Source: Psococerastis gibbosa
Lineage: Eukaryota > Arthropoda > Insecta > Psocodea > Psocidae
Length of the DNA: 64,000 bases
Assembly: GCA_963971405.1 (NCBI GenBank)
Contig: OZ020492.1
Location: forward strand, 13,442,151 to 13,506,150
Direction: 5' to 3'
The position numbers and the translations under genes are program-made. Shown piece by piece: positions 24,240-34,879 of the stretch. Below the pieces are notes generated by a model. It did no database searches and had not been told where the DNA came from. It was given only the letters and a program-made list of their open reading frames with translations. Each line of letters opens with the position of its first letter. The first letter of the stretch is position 1.

Positions 24240-25060
24240 ATTAACGCACCATAGCGACCAAAAGAACCGGTCCGAGTTTACTCGAACATGCTTTCCAAAT
24301 TATCAATTCGTAGATAGAGAAAATGAGTACTTTCATGGTAAATAATATTCCTATAGTTAAATTTCGGACATCTCGGGGGGGGGGGGGGTGTTCATCTGAC
24401 GTCACTGGAGGTGAATTAAATTCTAGATTGGTCAGAGGTCAGACATTACATTACATTACCACACAGCAATAATGGCTGGACACGCAATGCATTTGAGCGT
24501 GAATTTGCATTTTTTCAAAAACATTTTTTTTTTGCACAAACCAAATAGTTTTTTGGGAAAGCAAACTGTCCGGTTTCGTTACTCAATTTAACAGCTAAAA
24601 CATGCCTGAAGGTAGAAATCATCGATAGAAAGGTTTCACAGGAAAATTATTTATTAGTCTTTTTTCATTAAAAATTAGTTATTTTTATTTTTTTACCCCC
24701 AGAAGCAAACTATCAAGGGGCAAGTGACCCCCATTTTCTTAACATTAATAACGACTACAATATATCTGAATTTAAATGAAATCGTGGAGCCGTTTTTGAG
24801 AAATAATTTTGTTAGACGTTTTTTTGGAGTTTTTTGAAAATAAACCCCCTCCCCAATTGAGTTAGCCAAAAATAAAAAAAATCGTCTTGAGGTATTATTT
24901 TTGTGAGTCTACATGGTAAATTTCATTACAATCGGCCGAGTAGTTTCCCCGGAAATAGATGAACAGACAGACATTTCGTAAAAATCACATTTTTGGGTTC
25001 CTGGGGCCTCAAAACGTGTAAATCCGTTGAAATCTCGGAATCAAAAATTTGGACCATCAC
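24240..25060. repeat. Dispersed repeat I, ~800 bp
   Basis: Matches 60,280-61,070 over most of its length: AGAACCGGTCCGAGTTTACT, AACATGCTTTCCAA, CTATCAAGGGGCAAG, ACGACTACAATATAT, ACAGACATTTCGTAAAAATC and GGGTTCCTGGG. No ORF of note. A G14 run (24,375-24,388) lies inside. Confidence 0.75.
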
Positions 25061-25617
25061 AAAGCTTTCCTTATACTAAGTATAAATTGGAAAGCAATAA
25101 ATGAATATACCTTGAAGCAAACGGTCGGTTGTGAACAGCAATTAGGAAGGAAGCAATAAATAAATGGAAATAATAAATAAAGAAGACAAAATTAAGACAG
25201 TTTTTTTTTTTGCTCCTGAAAAGTAAGCTTTTTTCACTTGCGGCATTTTGCAGTATCGGCGACGATATGTGGAATTATATCTTATCTACCGGTGGAAGTA
25301 AAGTAGGCCTACCCATTAGGGTTTGGTGGATCCAGGCCAGGCGGAGAAATTTTTCCAACAATAAAAAATTACATGTATAAGAGACGCATTCTCACGTACG
25401 CACGTTCATAACTCTCTCGCTCTTAACTTCCCCAATATATTCTTTAGTGTATTCTGCTTTCGTCCGGTTGAGAAATCCAAATAAATTGGTCCTGTGCCGT
25501 GGAATTTCTATTTTATTCGTAGTTCTATTATTGAAACTGTTATGATTTGTCAAATAAGTAAATTGCTTGACTGTTAAGTACCAATCGTATACAGGTAATA
25601 CAATGTACTACTCTGAA

Positions 25618-25790
25618 TAAACTTGCTGGAGCCCAGTCGATAAGGAACTGGGTGGCAAATAGTCCGGGCAGATTCCTGAATCCTGATGTAGAAGGGGAAA
25701 AAATTCCTCCGGTTCTCGGTTAATAAAATAGTAAATACCTTACCTTCCACGTTAGCGGAAAAATGCAACTGCCGGACGTGTTGCTGTTTT
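25618..25790 (+). mobile_element. SINE-like repeat, family B, diverged
   Basis: Contains ACTGCCGGACGTGTTGCTG and an upstream tRNA-like start; strongly diverged. Confidence 0.5.
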
Positions 25791-25904
25791 CGTACCCATA
25801 ACGCGCGGCATTTCTAAATAATCCTCCTACAAACGTAGCTGCGGCAGGTCCACAAGTACTGACATCACTTTTTAAATTAGCACATTACCCGCAGGTTTTG
25901 TAGA

Positions 25905-26150
25905 CTCGTATCTGTACTTGGTTAAGTTATGCTTGCAACTGTTTCATAAAATTAATGGTAAGCTTGTCTCAGCTTCTCCATTATCGCTTGTTGTCGGTAT
26001 AGGTTGACATCGAGAACGTATACCAGTTGGCCAATGGCACAAATTCATACGGAAACAATACTAATACAAAATAATACAAATAATCTCCGAAATCCGTTGG
26101 CATTGGACAATGGACCTAGTAGGCCTGGGTCTATAAAAAGTCCTTTAAAA
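25905..26150 (-). repeat. Dispersed repeat F (~250 bp)
   Basis: Reverse-oriented copy of a family marked by TTGTCCAATGCCA, CCCCATGGATTTCGGACATT, TTGGCAAACTGGTATACGTT and GATGTCAACCTACACC. The best sense copy is 57,378-57,625. Other copies: 11,490, 19,108, 32,700, 39,305, 52,855, 54,955, 62,117. No coding capacity is evident. Confidence 0.7.
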
Positions 26151-26797
26151 AAAAATTACCTCTACCCGCAGGGTCGTTATAGTTCAGTGGTGCTCCATTT
26201 TGTGTGTAGTTTGGCAAACTTCTACCAGGAGCGCATTTGGCAAAGAGATTACCCAAGGTCTAAAACAGTATACCTTAGCTTGTTTCGAAACATTGTTTTA
26301 CTGTGGACGAGTGGGTTCCAGTAATGGAGGGTTTATGGTTTCTGAATACGCCTCCGGGATCGAAAAGTCCGGTCAGCTGGTTTTTTTTGGTTACGGTCTT
26401 CGGTCTGGTACAAATTTCTTCGTTTGGCTAGGTACCCAAGAGGGGTGCAAAAATTTTGAGAAGAAAATTAGTGAATTAATATTTAAATACGGTACAATAT
26501 GAAGGTAAATAGGCACTAGACTCAGGCTAGTAATAATTATTATTCTTGAACATTTTCCTTTGTGTCTGCGCCGCAAAAGTATATCTACTGGGAAGGTTGG
26601 GGAAATTTTCCATCTTGGCCCCCTCCTAAAAAATATTTTAGGGTTGGGCCAGACAGTTTGACTGGAAATTCGAACCGGACCTGACCAACTCATCACTGGT
26701 TGATTCTTTCAGAGATTGCTTACGGTTTGACCACAGTTGACATCACTTATAATGTGTAGACGGGTTTTTTCCTTGTATAAAAGGTTAATCGCATTAC

Positions 26798-26940
26798 CAA
26801 CATTAAATGAATGTATCCGATTGACCTCTTCAGTCACCTCTGTGGGTTAGTCCCCGTGTTGAGTTAGGACGCGTCTGCGATCGAATGGCGTGTAGAGACT
26901 CGCAGAAGCACAAGCACGGTGCCACTTTGCTATCGAAGTT
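26798..26940 (-). mobile_element. SINE-like repeat, family C
   Basis: Reverse copy in the intron just upstream of the Cirl linker exon; contains GCGATCGAATGGCGTGTAGA. Confidence 0.65.
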
Positions 26941-26998
26941 GATATTTTTTTTTTTTTTTAGTAATTTCTAATTATGAAATATCTTTAATTTTTTACAG

Positions 26999-27286
26999 CT
27001 ACGACAACCACCACGACATCTCGGCCCAGTCCACCGTGGTTGATCACGTCACAGCCTAGCGTATGGAGCACTGCCAAGCTACCCACTCTACGACCCCCTC
27101 ACAGAGCCTTCAACGAAGGCTCGGGGTCCACGACGCCCTCCTCCACGAGCCGACTCCCTGTCTCCGAAGAGTCTCCTGCCCCTCCCCCTCCTCCCTCCGT
27201 GGCTGTGAACAACAAGGAGCAGTCTCAGCTGCCAACTTCGTCGTGGAAGCCCAGTGTGCCGGCATCGACGTTTACACCACCTCCTG
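26999..27286 (+). CDS. Cirl: Cirl exon c: Thr/Ser/Pro-rich linker
   Basis: Encodes residues 101-196, starting ATTTTTT then SRPSPPWLI. Drosophila Cirl has a similar Thr-rich run followed by NRPSPPW at the same place. The rest is low-complexity Ser/Thr/Pro, with a run of proline near the middle, expected to be an extended O-glycosylated stalk between the lectin and hormone-receptor domains. The acceptor is TTTTACAG ending at 26,998 and the donor is GTAGGT from 27,287. Phase 1 at both ends makes it a symmetric exon that could be skipped without a frameshift. The exon is clearly more GC-rich than its flanks. Confidence 0.93.
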
Positions 27287-27361
27287 GTAGGTTTTTCTTT
27301 CTTCGTCATCTACCTTTAGTCCTCCATGAAAGCTATAGTAACGACATCTGAAGCTAAGCTT

Positions 27362-27424
27362 GAGGATTTGAACTAACGTTCTCCCGATTGGAATGCAAGC
27401 TCTCTAACCACTCGACCACGGCCC
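27362..27424 (-). mobile_element. tRNA-like SINE head fragment
   Basis: Reverse complement reads CCGTGGTCGAGTGGTTAGAG and GTTCAAATCC, a tRNA-like A and B box, lying 75 bp after Cirl exon c. Only about 63 bp; no tRNA fold closure seen. Confidence 0.5.
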
Positions 27425-28281
27425 AAATTATACTTTCTTCATAGCTTTAGAAACTATTGTTTCGCTATTAACGACTTTATTGAGGAATGCAGGGCATAGC
27501 ATAGCACTGTAGTATTAATTTGTAACTTGTCAATTATGCCTTGTAATTTCTATTTTTTGCGTTATTTTATTTTTTTTGATACGTATCATGTGATATGTTA
27601 GCCTATAGTAATTCTCGTTTTGTCCCCGTATCGTAGTTAGTAGCTATTCAATGACAGCTCCATGTACTACTGTGGCGGAAACCGGAATCCGAACGAAGTG
27701 GCCATGTTTTTCTTACTCCTTTCTTACTACTAATCAACTATTATGGTAGCAAGTCTGCGTGTGCTGAGGTGCTCTTAGCTGCACTGCTGACAATAAGTAG
27801 TGTGCTTTCACAAACTACGGTCAATGGCTGTGTATTATTTTCAAAGTATAATTTCGTGAGCTTTGGAAAGTTCTTCATCTCTTTCTTCGTGCCAGAAACT
27901 GTCTTACTCCATTACAAACAATAAGGTTACCTTGGGATCATCTACGAGATATATTCGTTGAAACTGAAGTTGTGGGTATAAACAGACGAATAGGATTGAG
28001 TCTACACAGTTGATCGCTATAACTACAAGATAATTCTTGCCTCTGCAAAGATTAGAAGACTAAGGGCGGCTAAGGGAGGTAAACCTGTGATTACTGAAAT
28101 CCTCATGATAGTGCACTCCGTCCATTGGTTTTGTTTGTTTATGTTTTATAATTTTCCAATGGATCCATGGAACAATAGGTTCAACGAAAAATATGACATG
28201 TTAGACAAATATTACCCCAGGGCTCGTACCGAATTTCTATTTAATAATTGCTTTAATGAATTGAACTTTTAATTTACACAG

Positions 28282-28421
28282 GGGGAACAGGTTTGTCTGA
28301 GACTGCAGCTACAGTTTTATCAACCACTCCAGCGTGGAAGCCTATGGGTGAAGAAGTTCAAAAACTTTGCAAGCCCATGTTCACTCGGAATCTCAACTGG
28401 AACTGGACCAGACCTGGCGGA
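28282..28421 (+). CDS. Cirl: Cirl exon d: linker end and start of hormone-receptor motif
   Basis: Encodes residues 197-243. A short Ser/Thr stretch leads into KLCKPMFTRNLNWNWTRPGG, the start of the hormone-receptor motif (HRM) with its first cysteine and conserved tryptophans. NWNWT contains a possible N-glycosylation site. The acceptor is TTACACAG ending at 28,281 and the donor is GTGAGT at 28,422. The exon begins in phase 1 and ends in phase 0. Confidence 0.92.
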
Positions 28422-29240
28422 GTGAGTAATTTTATTCCATTTGCGGATCGGTGGGTGATGTCCAATGCCGACGTACCTGTGTTTCTTTGTAAATGTTTAT
28501 ACACAATTACATTAATTAGATTTTATTCGTTTTGTCTAGGTGACTCCGATCACCTACATGTTGAATGCATTCTTTCCTATACTCCACAGGTTTTTCAATT
28601 TCAGAATGGTTCCTAAGCTCCTCTCTTTCGGCCTCGTATTGTCTCAACGCTGGCAGTTTTCATTTGTAGAATGATGATTTCTGTATCTATAATAGATTCT
28701 AGAGTACTGCTTCATATTTGTATTTTAATATCAATCTTCAATCCATATCCTCATCAATATGGCTTATGTTGCCAGAGCTAGAAGTAGGACCCAGACCCAG
28801 TTAAAAATTGGCCAGAACAAGCTTATACTATTCTACTGGCAACTGATTGGTTTCTTGGAATTTTCCAATAATTACTTTCACACTTTCGTGATTCTAAGAC
28901 ACGTACTCAGTTTTAACGCCATTTTCTCTGCCAATCATCTCATTAACAAATACGGTAGATCCAACTATCTGAATCGCTTTCCGGTAAACAAAATTTAACC
29001 GGAAAACGGGAGACGCTTTTTTTCATCGAGTCGTTGAATTAACCCCGACGTTCTTTCATGTATAATACAGCGTTGAGAATAAGCTCATTTTCGTCAATAT
29101 TTTTCCCTTTTTAGAGAACTCCAATGATCCGAATATTTGACTATCTGAATGGGTTGCGGTCGCAATTGATTCAGATAGTTGGAGCTCAATGGTATGTAAA
29201 CAAGTAGTTCTGCAAAATAAATTGTATTTCTTAATTTCAG

Positions 29241-29435
29241 GCTCAGTATCAGCCGTGCCCAGGTGGAGCTAACGGGTTTGCCAGCTGGCGATGTGTCGAC
29301 GCGCCTTCTGGTGAAGCGGCCTGGCAGTCTGACAGTCCGGATTTGAGCGAATGTCGCTCTGTCTGGTTAACGAGCTTGGATAGCCGTATAGATGAAGGAG
29401 ACTCCATTATAAACATTGCGAATGATCTAGCCCAG
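29241..29435 (+). CDS. Cirl: Cirl exon e: rest of hormone-receptor motif, start of GAIN domain
   Basis: Encodes residues 244-308. QPCPGGANGFASWRC matches the HRM core of Drosophila Cirl (QPCPGGATGIAKWRC), followed by SPDLSECRSVWL and the first GAIN-domain helix ending SIINIANDLAQ. The exon has three HRM cysteines. The Drosophila protein has a long insertion inside this motif that is absent here. The acceptor is TTTCAG ending at 29,240 and the donor is GTGGGT from 29,436; both ends are phase 0. Confidence 0.95.
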
Positions 29436-29946
29436 GTGGGTTTGTAAATCAATAACTCCAGAAGGAAAGCCTGAATTGGATACGCAGATGTTGTCTACAG
29501 TTATTCTTAGCTCTCGTAAAAGTTCGTTGATGCCCTAAGCCTTAGCCACTCTTCATAGATTATTCAGATAGTCAGGGATAGTCAGGCCTTCCACTTTTAC
29601 CGCTAGGAATTACGTGTGTTATTCTTGTATATTAACGCATATACTGTAAGAAGATAGTAAACTGTCACTGTCCAGTACCCACTCTCGTCTCTGACCGTTC
29701 AGATGGGCACCCGTACGTAATCCTTTTCTCAAATTAAGAATACATGTAGTAAGAAAATAAAAAATACTAAAAAAATAAAAAAAATTAATAATTTTTAAAC
29801 TACACAGTAACGTTCAAGTAGGTGCAGAGAAATTTGACACATAATTCACATAATTATACTGTCGTCATTCTGAGGTTGCATCTGACTTTGCTATTCTTCA
29901 GGTTAAAATGGGAACCGCTCAATCATTTGAAATTTCGATATTCCAG

Positions 29947-30274
29947 GTAACGAGTAGTAACAGCTTGTACGGTGGGGACATGATGACGACTAATTCCATA
30001 ATTAAGAAAATGACAGACCGGATGGCGAAGAACATACAAACATTTCCAGACCCGAGGCAGCGCGAAACTATTGTCGATGAACTTCTGCAATATGTTGTGA
30101 AAACAACGTCGAACCTCATCGATGATGTGCAAATGGCTAGTTGGCGCGATCTCAGTCACTCGGAGCAGATGAGGGTGGCCACTGCTCTTCTGATCGGGCT
30201 CGAAGAAAACGCTTTTTTATTGGCTGATACCGTAATTCGGGAGAAAACTTTAGTACACAGCGTTAAAAATATAG
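29947..30274 (+). CDS. Cirl: Cirl exon f: GAIN subdomain A
   Basis: Encodes residues 309-417, beginning VTSSNSLYGGDMM, which lines up directly with VTSSKTLYGGDML of Drosophila Cirl. It continues through the helical GAIN-A region with FPDPRQRE, MRVATALLIGLEENAFLLAD and VKNI. The acceptor TATTCCAG ends at 29,946 and the donor is GTAAGC from 30,275. A second in-frame acceptor (TCTTCAG) ends at 29,901 and would add 15 residues. The shorter form is preferred because it aligns without a gap. Confidence 0.93.
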
Positions 30275-30956
30275 GTAAGCTCTTCAACATCATCATTTAG
30301 AATGAGTATGATTTGCACCGATGTGATAGGAGAGCCTCCTCTACTCCTTCCTGCCTTACTCGCCAGAGATCGTCCTCAATTTGGCTCTCTATGTCTTCCT
30401 TGGTCTCCCTCGCCTTTGTTTACCCTCTATTTCCTCTTCCAACGACTCATTCGCGCATCGGTTGTTTTCCCATTCTCTTTACGTGAGCGAGCCATTGCAG
30501 TCTCCTTCTTGCTGTCCTCTCCACCATGCGTTCCGCAACACCGAACTCTCTTCTCAGTTCTCATCACTTCATTCCTGGTTGGCTGTAAGCTCTCACCATT
30601 GATAATTAAAGGGACAACAGGTGAGGTAAAACCGTGAAAAATATTAAGTATCCCAATTTATCAATAGTAGAGCCATCATTATGGCACTATTAGAAAGACG
30701 CAGTACATCTCCTTTTGCCGTAAATTTATGTAGTGTCATTTTATTTCATAAATTTAGGTTAGTTAAATTAATAAAAATACGGCCAATCAGAAATAACTCC
30801 CAACCAGTTATAGACTTTGCTAGGAGCTTAGCAAACGCATCTCCATTGTTATGATCATGGGCTAATGCGTCCTTCAAGTATTCTCTAATGTCACAGGGCG
30901 CATATAAGAATCCTCTCTAACAGTTTGTGCACTCATTAAAATTCTTCTGCTTGCAG

Positions 30957-31326
30957 TGCTCTCCGTCCGTGTGATTCGTGTGCATAATTTGGAGTCGAAA
31001 TCATTCCCTGATACAGCAGAACGAGATGTGGTTGCCGACTCCCTGGAAGTACCGAGAGACGCCATGTTGGATAACAGTGAAGGTGGCTTCGTCCGCATTG
31101 TTTTCATTGCTTTTCAACGTCTACAACATATTCTCCTACCAGTCGATGATGACAACGGCCAGAGCCGTCGAAACACAACTCGTGTAGTCAATTCAAATGT
31201 GATTGCTGCTTCGCTTGGCAAAGGCCGGCACATACAACTGAAACAGTGGGTTAGAATTACGTTGAAACATATACGGACTGAAAATGTTAGCAACCCCACC
31301 TGTGTTTTTTGGGACTACACTACCAG
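30957..31326 (+). CDS. Cirl: Cirl exon g: GAIN subdomain B
   Basis: Encodes residues 418-540. Recognisable blocks are [32 protein letters not shown] and [20 protein letters not shown], all matching the beta-sandwich half of the latrophilin GAIN domain. The first GPS cysteine and its tryptophan lie at the end (TCVFW). ENVSNPT carries an N-glycosylation sequon. The acceptor is TTGCAG ending at 30,956 and the donor is GTATGT from 31,327. It starts in phase 1 and ends in phase 2. Confidence 0.95.
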
Positions 31327-31686
31327 GTATGTGTAGGCTATGCAAGGTGGCTGAGGATGGTTCTATGAAGTAGAGCATTAGTGAATAAGTTGAGCTTTGT
31401 GAGGGTCAATTGCATTTGAAACAGTATATCTTATATTCACTTGATTGGCTTAGCCCCAAAAAAGGTTTCACTATGGTTTGTTGGTGTTTCTGCTCCTTAT
31501 GCTGGGAAAAATGGGCCCAACAAGGTATTTATTTTTATTAAATCCCCCACTAGGCTAAATTATGGAGTGTTTAAAAAAAAATGAAATCCCCTAAAACATA
31601 TAATTTTAACAATTAATGCATGCTAACTACATCGCTGAAGTTTTGTTGTATTACTGGAAGTTAATATTGCCTAGATCCATAATATG

Positions 31687-31690
<4 letters not shown>

Positions 31691-31730
<40 letters not shown>
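31691..31730. repeat. (AT)20 microsatellite
   Basis: Uninterrupted AT repeat in the intron between the GAIN-B and GPS exons. A second AT run lies at 31,991-32,006 in the same intron. Confidence 0.95.
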
Positions 31731-31733
<3 letters not shown>

Positions 31734-32173
31734 AATTATAAATTAATATTTATAATTATTCATTATGCTCAGTTAATTCTATTATTCCATTATTATTGTT
31801 ATGATTTAGAAAACGTTGTTATGCCTAAAGAGTTGTTGAAAATGACTGTTATTCAATTCTCTTATAGGTATGTAAGACCTCTTTCTTCTTTTATATTTTA
31901 ATGGTCTATAATGTATTGTAATTGTATTTTTGTAACAATATAATATATCTCTTATAGATTGAATCGTGTAACGTCATACTGATTTATTACATATATATAT
32001 ATATATAGTATATTAATAGCTATATTTAACGGGCGCCATTTATTTGACGTACATTTACCAATCTTAAGTGTTAATAAAATTGTGGCAGTTATTGACTGGC
32101 TTTAATAGCATCAAGTGTCACTCTTATATTTTTTTGTATGCTTATTTGTATAATATTCCTCTGTTTTTTTCAG

Positions 32174-32399
32174 TGGGTGGTCTGACGAGGACTGCGTTGT
32201 AGACAAGACAAACCGAACTCACACAGAATGCAAATGTACCCATCTCACCAACTTTGCAGTCCTTATGGATGTTCATTCAACGTATCTGGAACCAGAGCAC
32301 CAGATAGCTCTCCAGATCATAACCTATATAGGTTGTATTATCAGCATCGTGTGTCTCATTTTAGCTGTGATTACTTTTCATTTCTTCCGAGGACTCAAG
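32174..32399 (+). CDS. Cirl: Cirl exon h: GPS autoproteolysis site, tethered agonist and TM1
   Basis: Encodes residues 541-616. It holds the remaining GPS cysteines (EDC, ECKC) and the cleavage triad in CTHLTNFAVLMD. In this family cleavage falls between L and T, and the new N-terminal TNFAVLM acts as tethered agonist. All residues needed for self-cleavage appear intact. TM1 follows (about 24 hydrophobic residues ending TFHFFRGLK). The acceptor is TTTTTCAG ending at 32,173 and the donor is GTAAAT from 32,400. Confidence 0.96.
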
Positions 32400-32699
32400 G
32401 TAAATTGTTATGATAACCGTAATAAAACAAATAAGACCAGATAGCAGCAGCAGAAATTTGCAGTCATTTTAGTAACATTGCAAAAACACTTAAATATATA
32501 CATATTACGGAGCATTTGTTTTATTTGTCAGCCAGCGGCTTGATGCATGACAGTTAACTGAAGCACATCGCTTCAAGCCAAACCGTAAGAATGAAGAGTG
32601 CTAGCTTTTACTCACTGTGAAAGGGATGAGTCATAGCGCATATGAAGCTGTACCTTGCTTTTTGCCGTGACTATATTTTATTTTTATGACTTGAATAGC

Positions 32700-32870
32700 T
32701 TGACCTTGTGTTATCCTATTGAGGCCACATCGATTTTTTTATTGGTATTGTCTCCACTTGAATTTTGGTGTGGGAAATTGGTACTAGTCCTTGATGTCAG
32801 CCCAAGCTGGCTACAAGCGACAGTGGGCAAGCTAAGACATGCTTATCATAAACACATAAAAACAAGCGTG
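32700..32870 (+). repeat. Dispersed repeat F, partial, in Cirl intron
   Basis: Contains GATGTCAGCCCAAGCTGGCT and GGGCAAGCTAAGACATGCTT; diverged. Ends about 100 bp before exon i. Confidence 0.5.
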
Positions 32871-32977
32871 AGTCCGACTTGAACAATTGAAAAGAGCGAC
32901 GTGAATGAGTCTGCGGTAACTGTAAAAGATATAATTTAAAATTTATTGTAGCTTTACATTCATTATTTTGTTTGCAG

Positions 32978-33143
32978 TCTGATCGGAATACTATCCACAA
33001 AAACCTCTGCGTGTGTCTCCTTATAGCAGAAGTTATATTCTTGGTAGGAATTAGCCAGACCGATAATCCGATTATGTGCGGGGTCGTGGCAGGCCTTCTT
33101 CATTTTGTATTTCTCTGCGCATTTGCATGGATGTTTTTGGAAG
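32978..33143 (+). CDS. Cirl: Cirl exon i: TM2 and TM3
   Basis: Encodes residues 617-671. [11 protein letters not shown] opens TM2 and matches vertebrate latrophilins almost exactly, unlike Drosophila Cirl. TM2 ([12 protein letters not shown]) is followed by extracellular loop 1 with the conserved Cys of [12 protein letters not shown], then TM3 ending WMFLEG. The acceptor is TTTGCAG ending at 32,977 and the donor is GTAAAT at 33,144. It ends in phase 1. Confidence 0.96.
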
Positions 33144-33691
33144 GTAAATTTGTAATGTATTTTCATAATGACATTATTAGGACTCTATTATAAAACGTCT
33201 GAAGCCCTACGTTTCCCAATCTTTCATAGGGACATCCGATAATTTTATTTTAAGGATAAACGTGACACGATGTCGGGGCTGACCGACAACTGGGCTTAAT
33301 ACTTGATAGGTCCAAGCACAAGGTTACGAATTTTATTTCAAATAAACTTGTTCGAAATTAAATGAATTTCAATTTGTTTATTTTGTGGTTAATGTGTTTT
33401 GATCTGAAACATACACTTTAGGACTGACTAATGTTTCAAAAGAACTTGCTAAAATTATTTCAAATTGGGCATCCTCGTAACACTAAGTACAGCAAAAGTG
33501 CAGCGGAAATACGCATCTACGTGTGTGCTTGCCTGCTACCATACGTCACGTGCGTTCATCCTTCAAGTGAAATTAACAAACGTACCGCGAAGAGAGACAA
33601 ATTATTTTGGACATGATACCAGTTAAATTGCAACAAAATATATCAGCAGTAATGGGAAGTTTTTCACAAAGTTCTTAAAGAACAGGCCCCG

Positions 33692-33850
33692 ACGTAGTCT
33701 AGTTGGTGGAGAAACGGAAGGTCAAGGCTTGATGCTAGACAGTAGTTGAACCATACCTTCCCCACTTCCCCGGTACGGAAAAAAACGCAGGTGATGGGTT
33801 CAGGGGGATGTTTTTGTCCAGAACATCCCAAGAGAAATAGTCGTAATAAA
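33692..33850 (+). mobile_element. SINE-like repeat, family B, in Cirl intron
   Basis: Head (ACGTAGTCTAGTTGGTGGAG) and mid-part are recognisable; diverged. It lies about 100 bp before Cirl exon j. Confidence 0.55.
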
Positions 33851-33945
33851 AAGGAAACAACGGATGTCCTCAACCTAAACCCACCATGTCGTGTCATGGC
33901 TTTCTTGAAAAACAATGCTTAACAATGTTTTGCTATTTTGTTCAG

Positions 33946-34160
33946 GTTTCCAATTGTACGTGATGTTGATTGAGGTATTCGAGGCAGAGAAGTCGCGTAT
34001 GCGGTGGTACTATTTGTTCGCATACGGTACTCCCCTTGTCATCGTGTGCGTGTCTTGTGTCGTTGACCCTCTTAGCTACGGCACTGAACGTTACTGTTGG
34101 CTGCGAGCCGATAATTTCTTCATATTTAGCTTTGTTGGGCCAGTCATTGCTGTGATACTC
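33946..34160 (+). CDS. Cirl: Cirl exon j: end of TM3, TM4, start of TM5
   Basis: Encodes residues 672-743: FQLYVMLIEVFEAE at the end of TM3, TM4 (YYLFAYGTPLVIVCVSCVV), loop 2 with the disulfide Cys in YGTERYCWL, then the start of TM5 (FFIFSFVGPVIAVIL). The YGT..CWL motif is typical of adhesion GPCRs. The acceptor is TTCAG ending at 33,945 and the donor is GTGAGT from 34,161. It ends in phase 0. Confidence 0.96.
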
Positions 34161-34225
34161 GTGAGTATTCTTTTTTATCATTTGAACTCATTAGCACGGT
34201 GACATTAGAGAAAGGAAGATAAGAA

Positions 34226-34312
34226 AACTTTGACGAAACGAGAATCGAATCCGTGTTTTCACCTTGCCGGGCTGTTATGCTAACCACTACACCAAATCCT
34301 TCCTACAAGTCT
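34226..34312 (-). mobile_element. tRNA-derived SINE head, family D
   Basis: Reverse complement gives TTTGGTGTAGTGGTTAGCAT and CACGGATTCGATTCTCG, a tRNA-like A box and B box. It has no acceptor-stem closure and is related to 56,160-56,725, so it is read as a SINE piece, not a tRNA gene. Confidence 0.55.
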
Positions 34313-34325
34313 TCATATCATAAAT

Positions 34326-34545
34326 AAAATAAATAAATATCGATTTTTTGTTGTTGTTCTATTACTAAGCCAACCTAGTGGAGTTAGGGCTATAAGCCCT
34401 CTCTTACACTCAACTAGGAAAGCCCGGGACCGCCTGCTTTACATGCCTCCGAAGCATGGTCAGAAAATATAGCAAGTGTGGGACACGAACCAACAACCTT
34501 TCAGGTGAAAGTTCGAGTCCGTTCCACTACTCTACATGTCCTGAC
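34326..34545 (-). mobile_element. SINE family A in Cirl intron
   Basis: Near full-length reverse copy between the TM4/5 exon and the TM5 end exon. The B box carries one change. Confidence 0.8.
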
Positions 34546-34775
34546 TTCATCATACGGCGGTTGAATCGCATAAGTGACAAATACGCAGGTTTTTATCTAT
34601 ATCCCATACCAACCCTGTCAAACAACACTTATAGATACTGCGATATGGTATGTTATCATATAACGACCGTAGTACATGAGTACCTTTTTTTATCTTGTGT
34701 AGATGGAGTCTGCTGTTAGTGTTAGCAATTGCTATTTGTTATTGTAATTGAAATGAACTATTCGTTTTCTTTTAG

Positions 34776-34879
34776 GCAAATCTAGTCTTCTTAAGTATGG
34801 CCATCCACATGATGTGTAGACACTCTGCGACAAGTGTCTCAATGAAGAGCAAAGAGCACTCACGTCTTGCTAGTGCCAG
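34776..34879 (+). CDS. Cirl: Cirl exon k: end of TM5 and intracellular loop 3
   Basis: Encodes residues 744-777. The end of TM5 (ANLVFLSMAIHMMCRHS) runs into a basic third intracellular loop ending KSKEHSRLASAR. The last part closely matches Drosophila KTKEHTRLASVR. The acceptor is TTTTAG ending at 34,775 and the donor is GTAAAT from 34,880. Phase 0 start, phase 2 end. Confidence 0.94.

Larger units (their letters stand above)
19991..26998 (+). other. Cirl intron between lectin domain and linker
   Basis: Phase-1 intron whose flanking exons join directly in alignment with Drosophila Cirl, so no coding exon needs to be hidden here. It contains SINE copies at 20,450, 22,797 and 23,085, a TTAA-flanked foldback at 21,074, a dispersed repeat at 24,240 and further repeats near 25,600-26,150 and 26,800. 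The segments 22,260-22,690 and 23,480-23,930 show nothing recognisable. Confidence 0.6.

Noticed and set aside
28087..28272. 61-codon frame just upstream of Cirl exon d
   Set aside because: Separated from the exon by a stop and a clear acceptor; no similarity to latrophilin.
30302..30637. Open frame of 111 codons directly after the GAIN-A exon
   Set aside because: Lies in an intron with a clear donor and acceptor on either side; its low-complexity pyrimidine-rich content explains the lack of stops.
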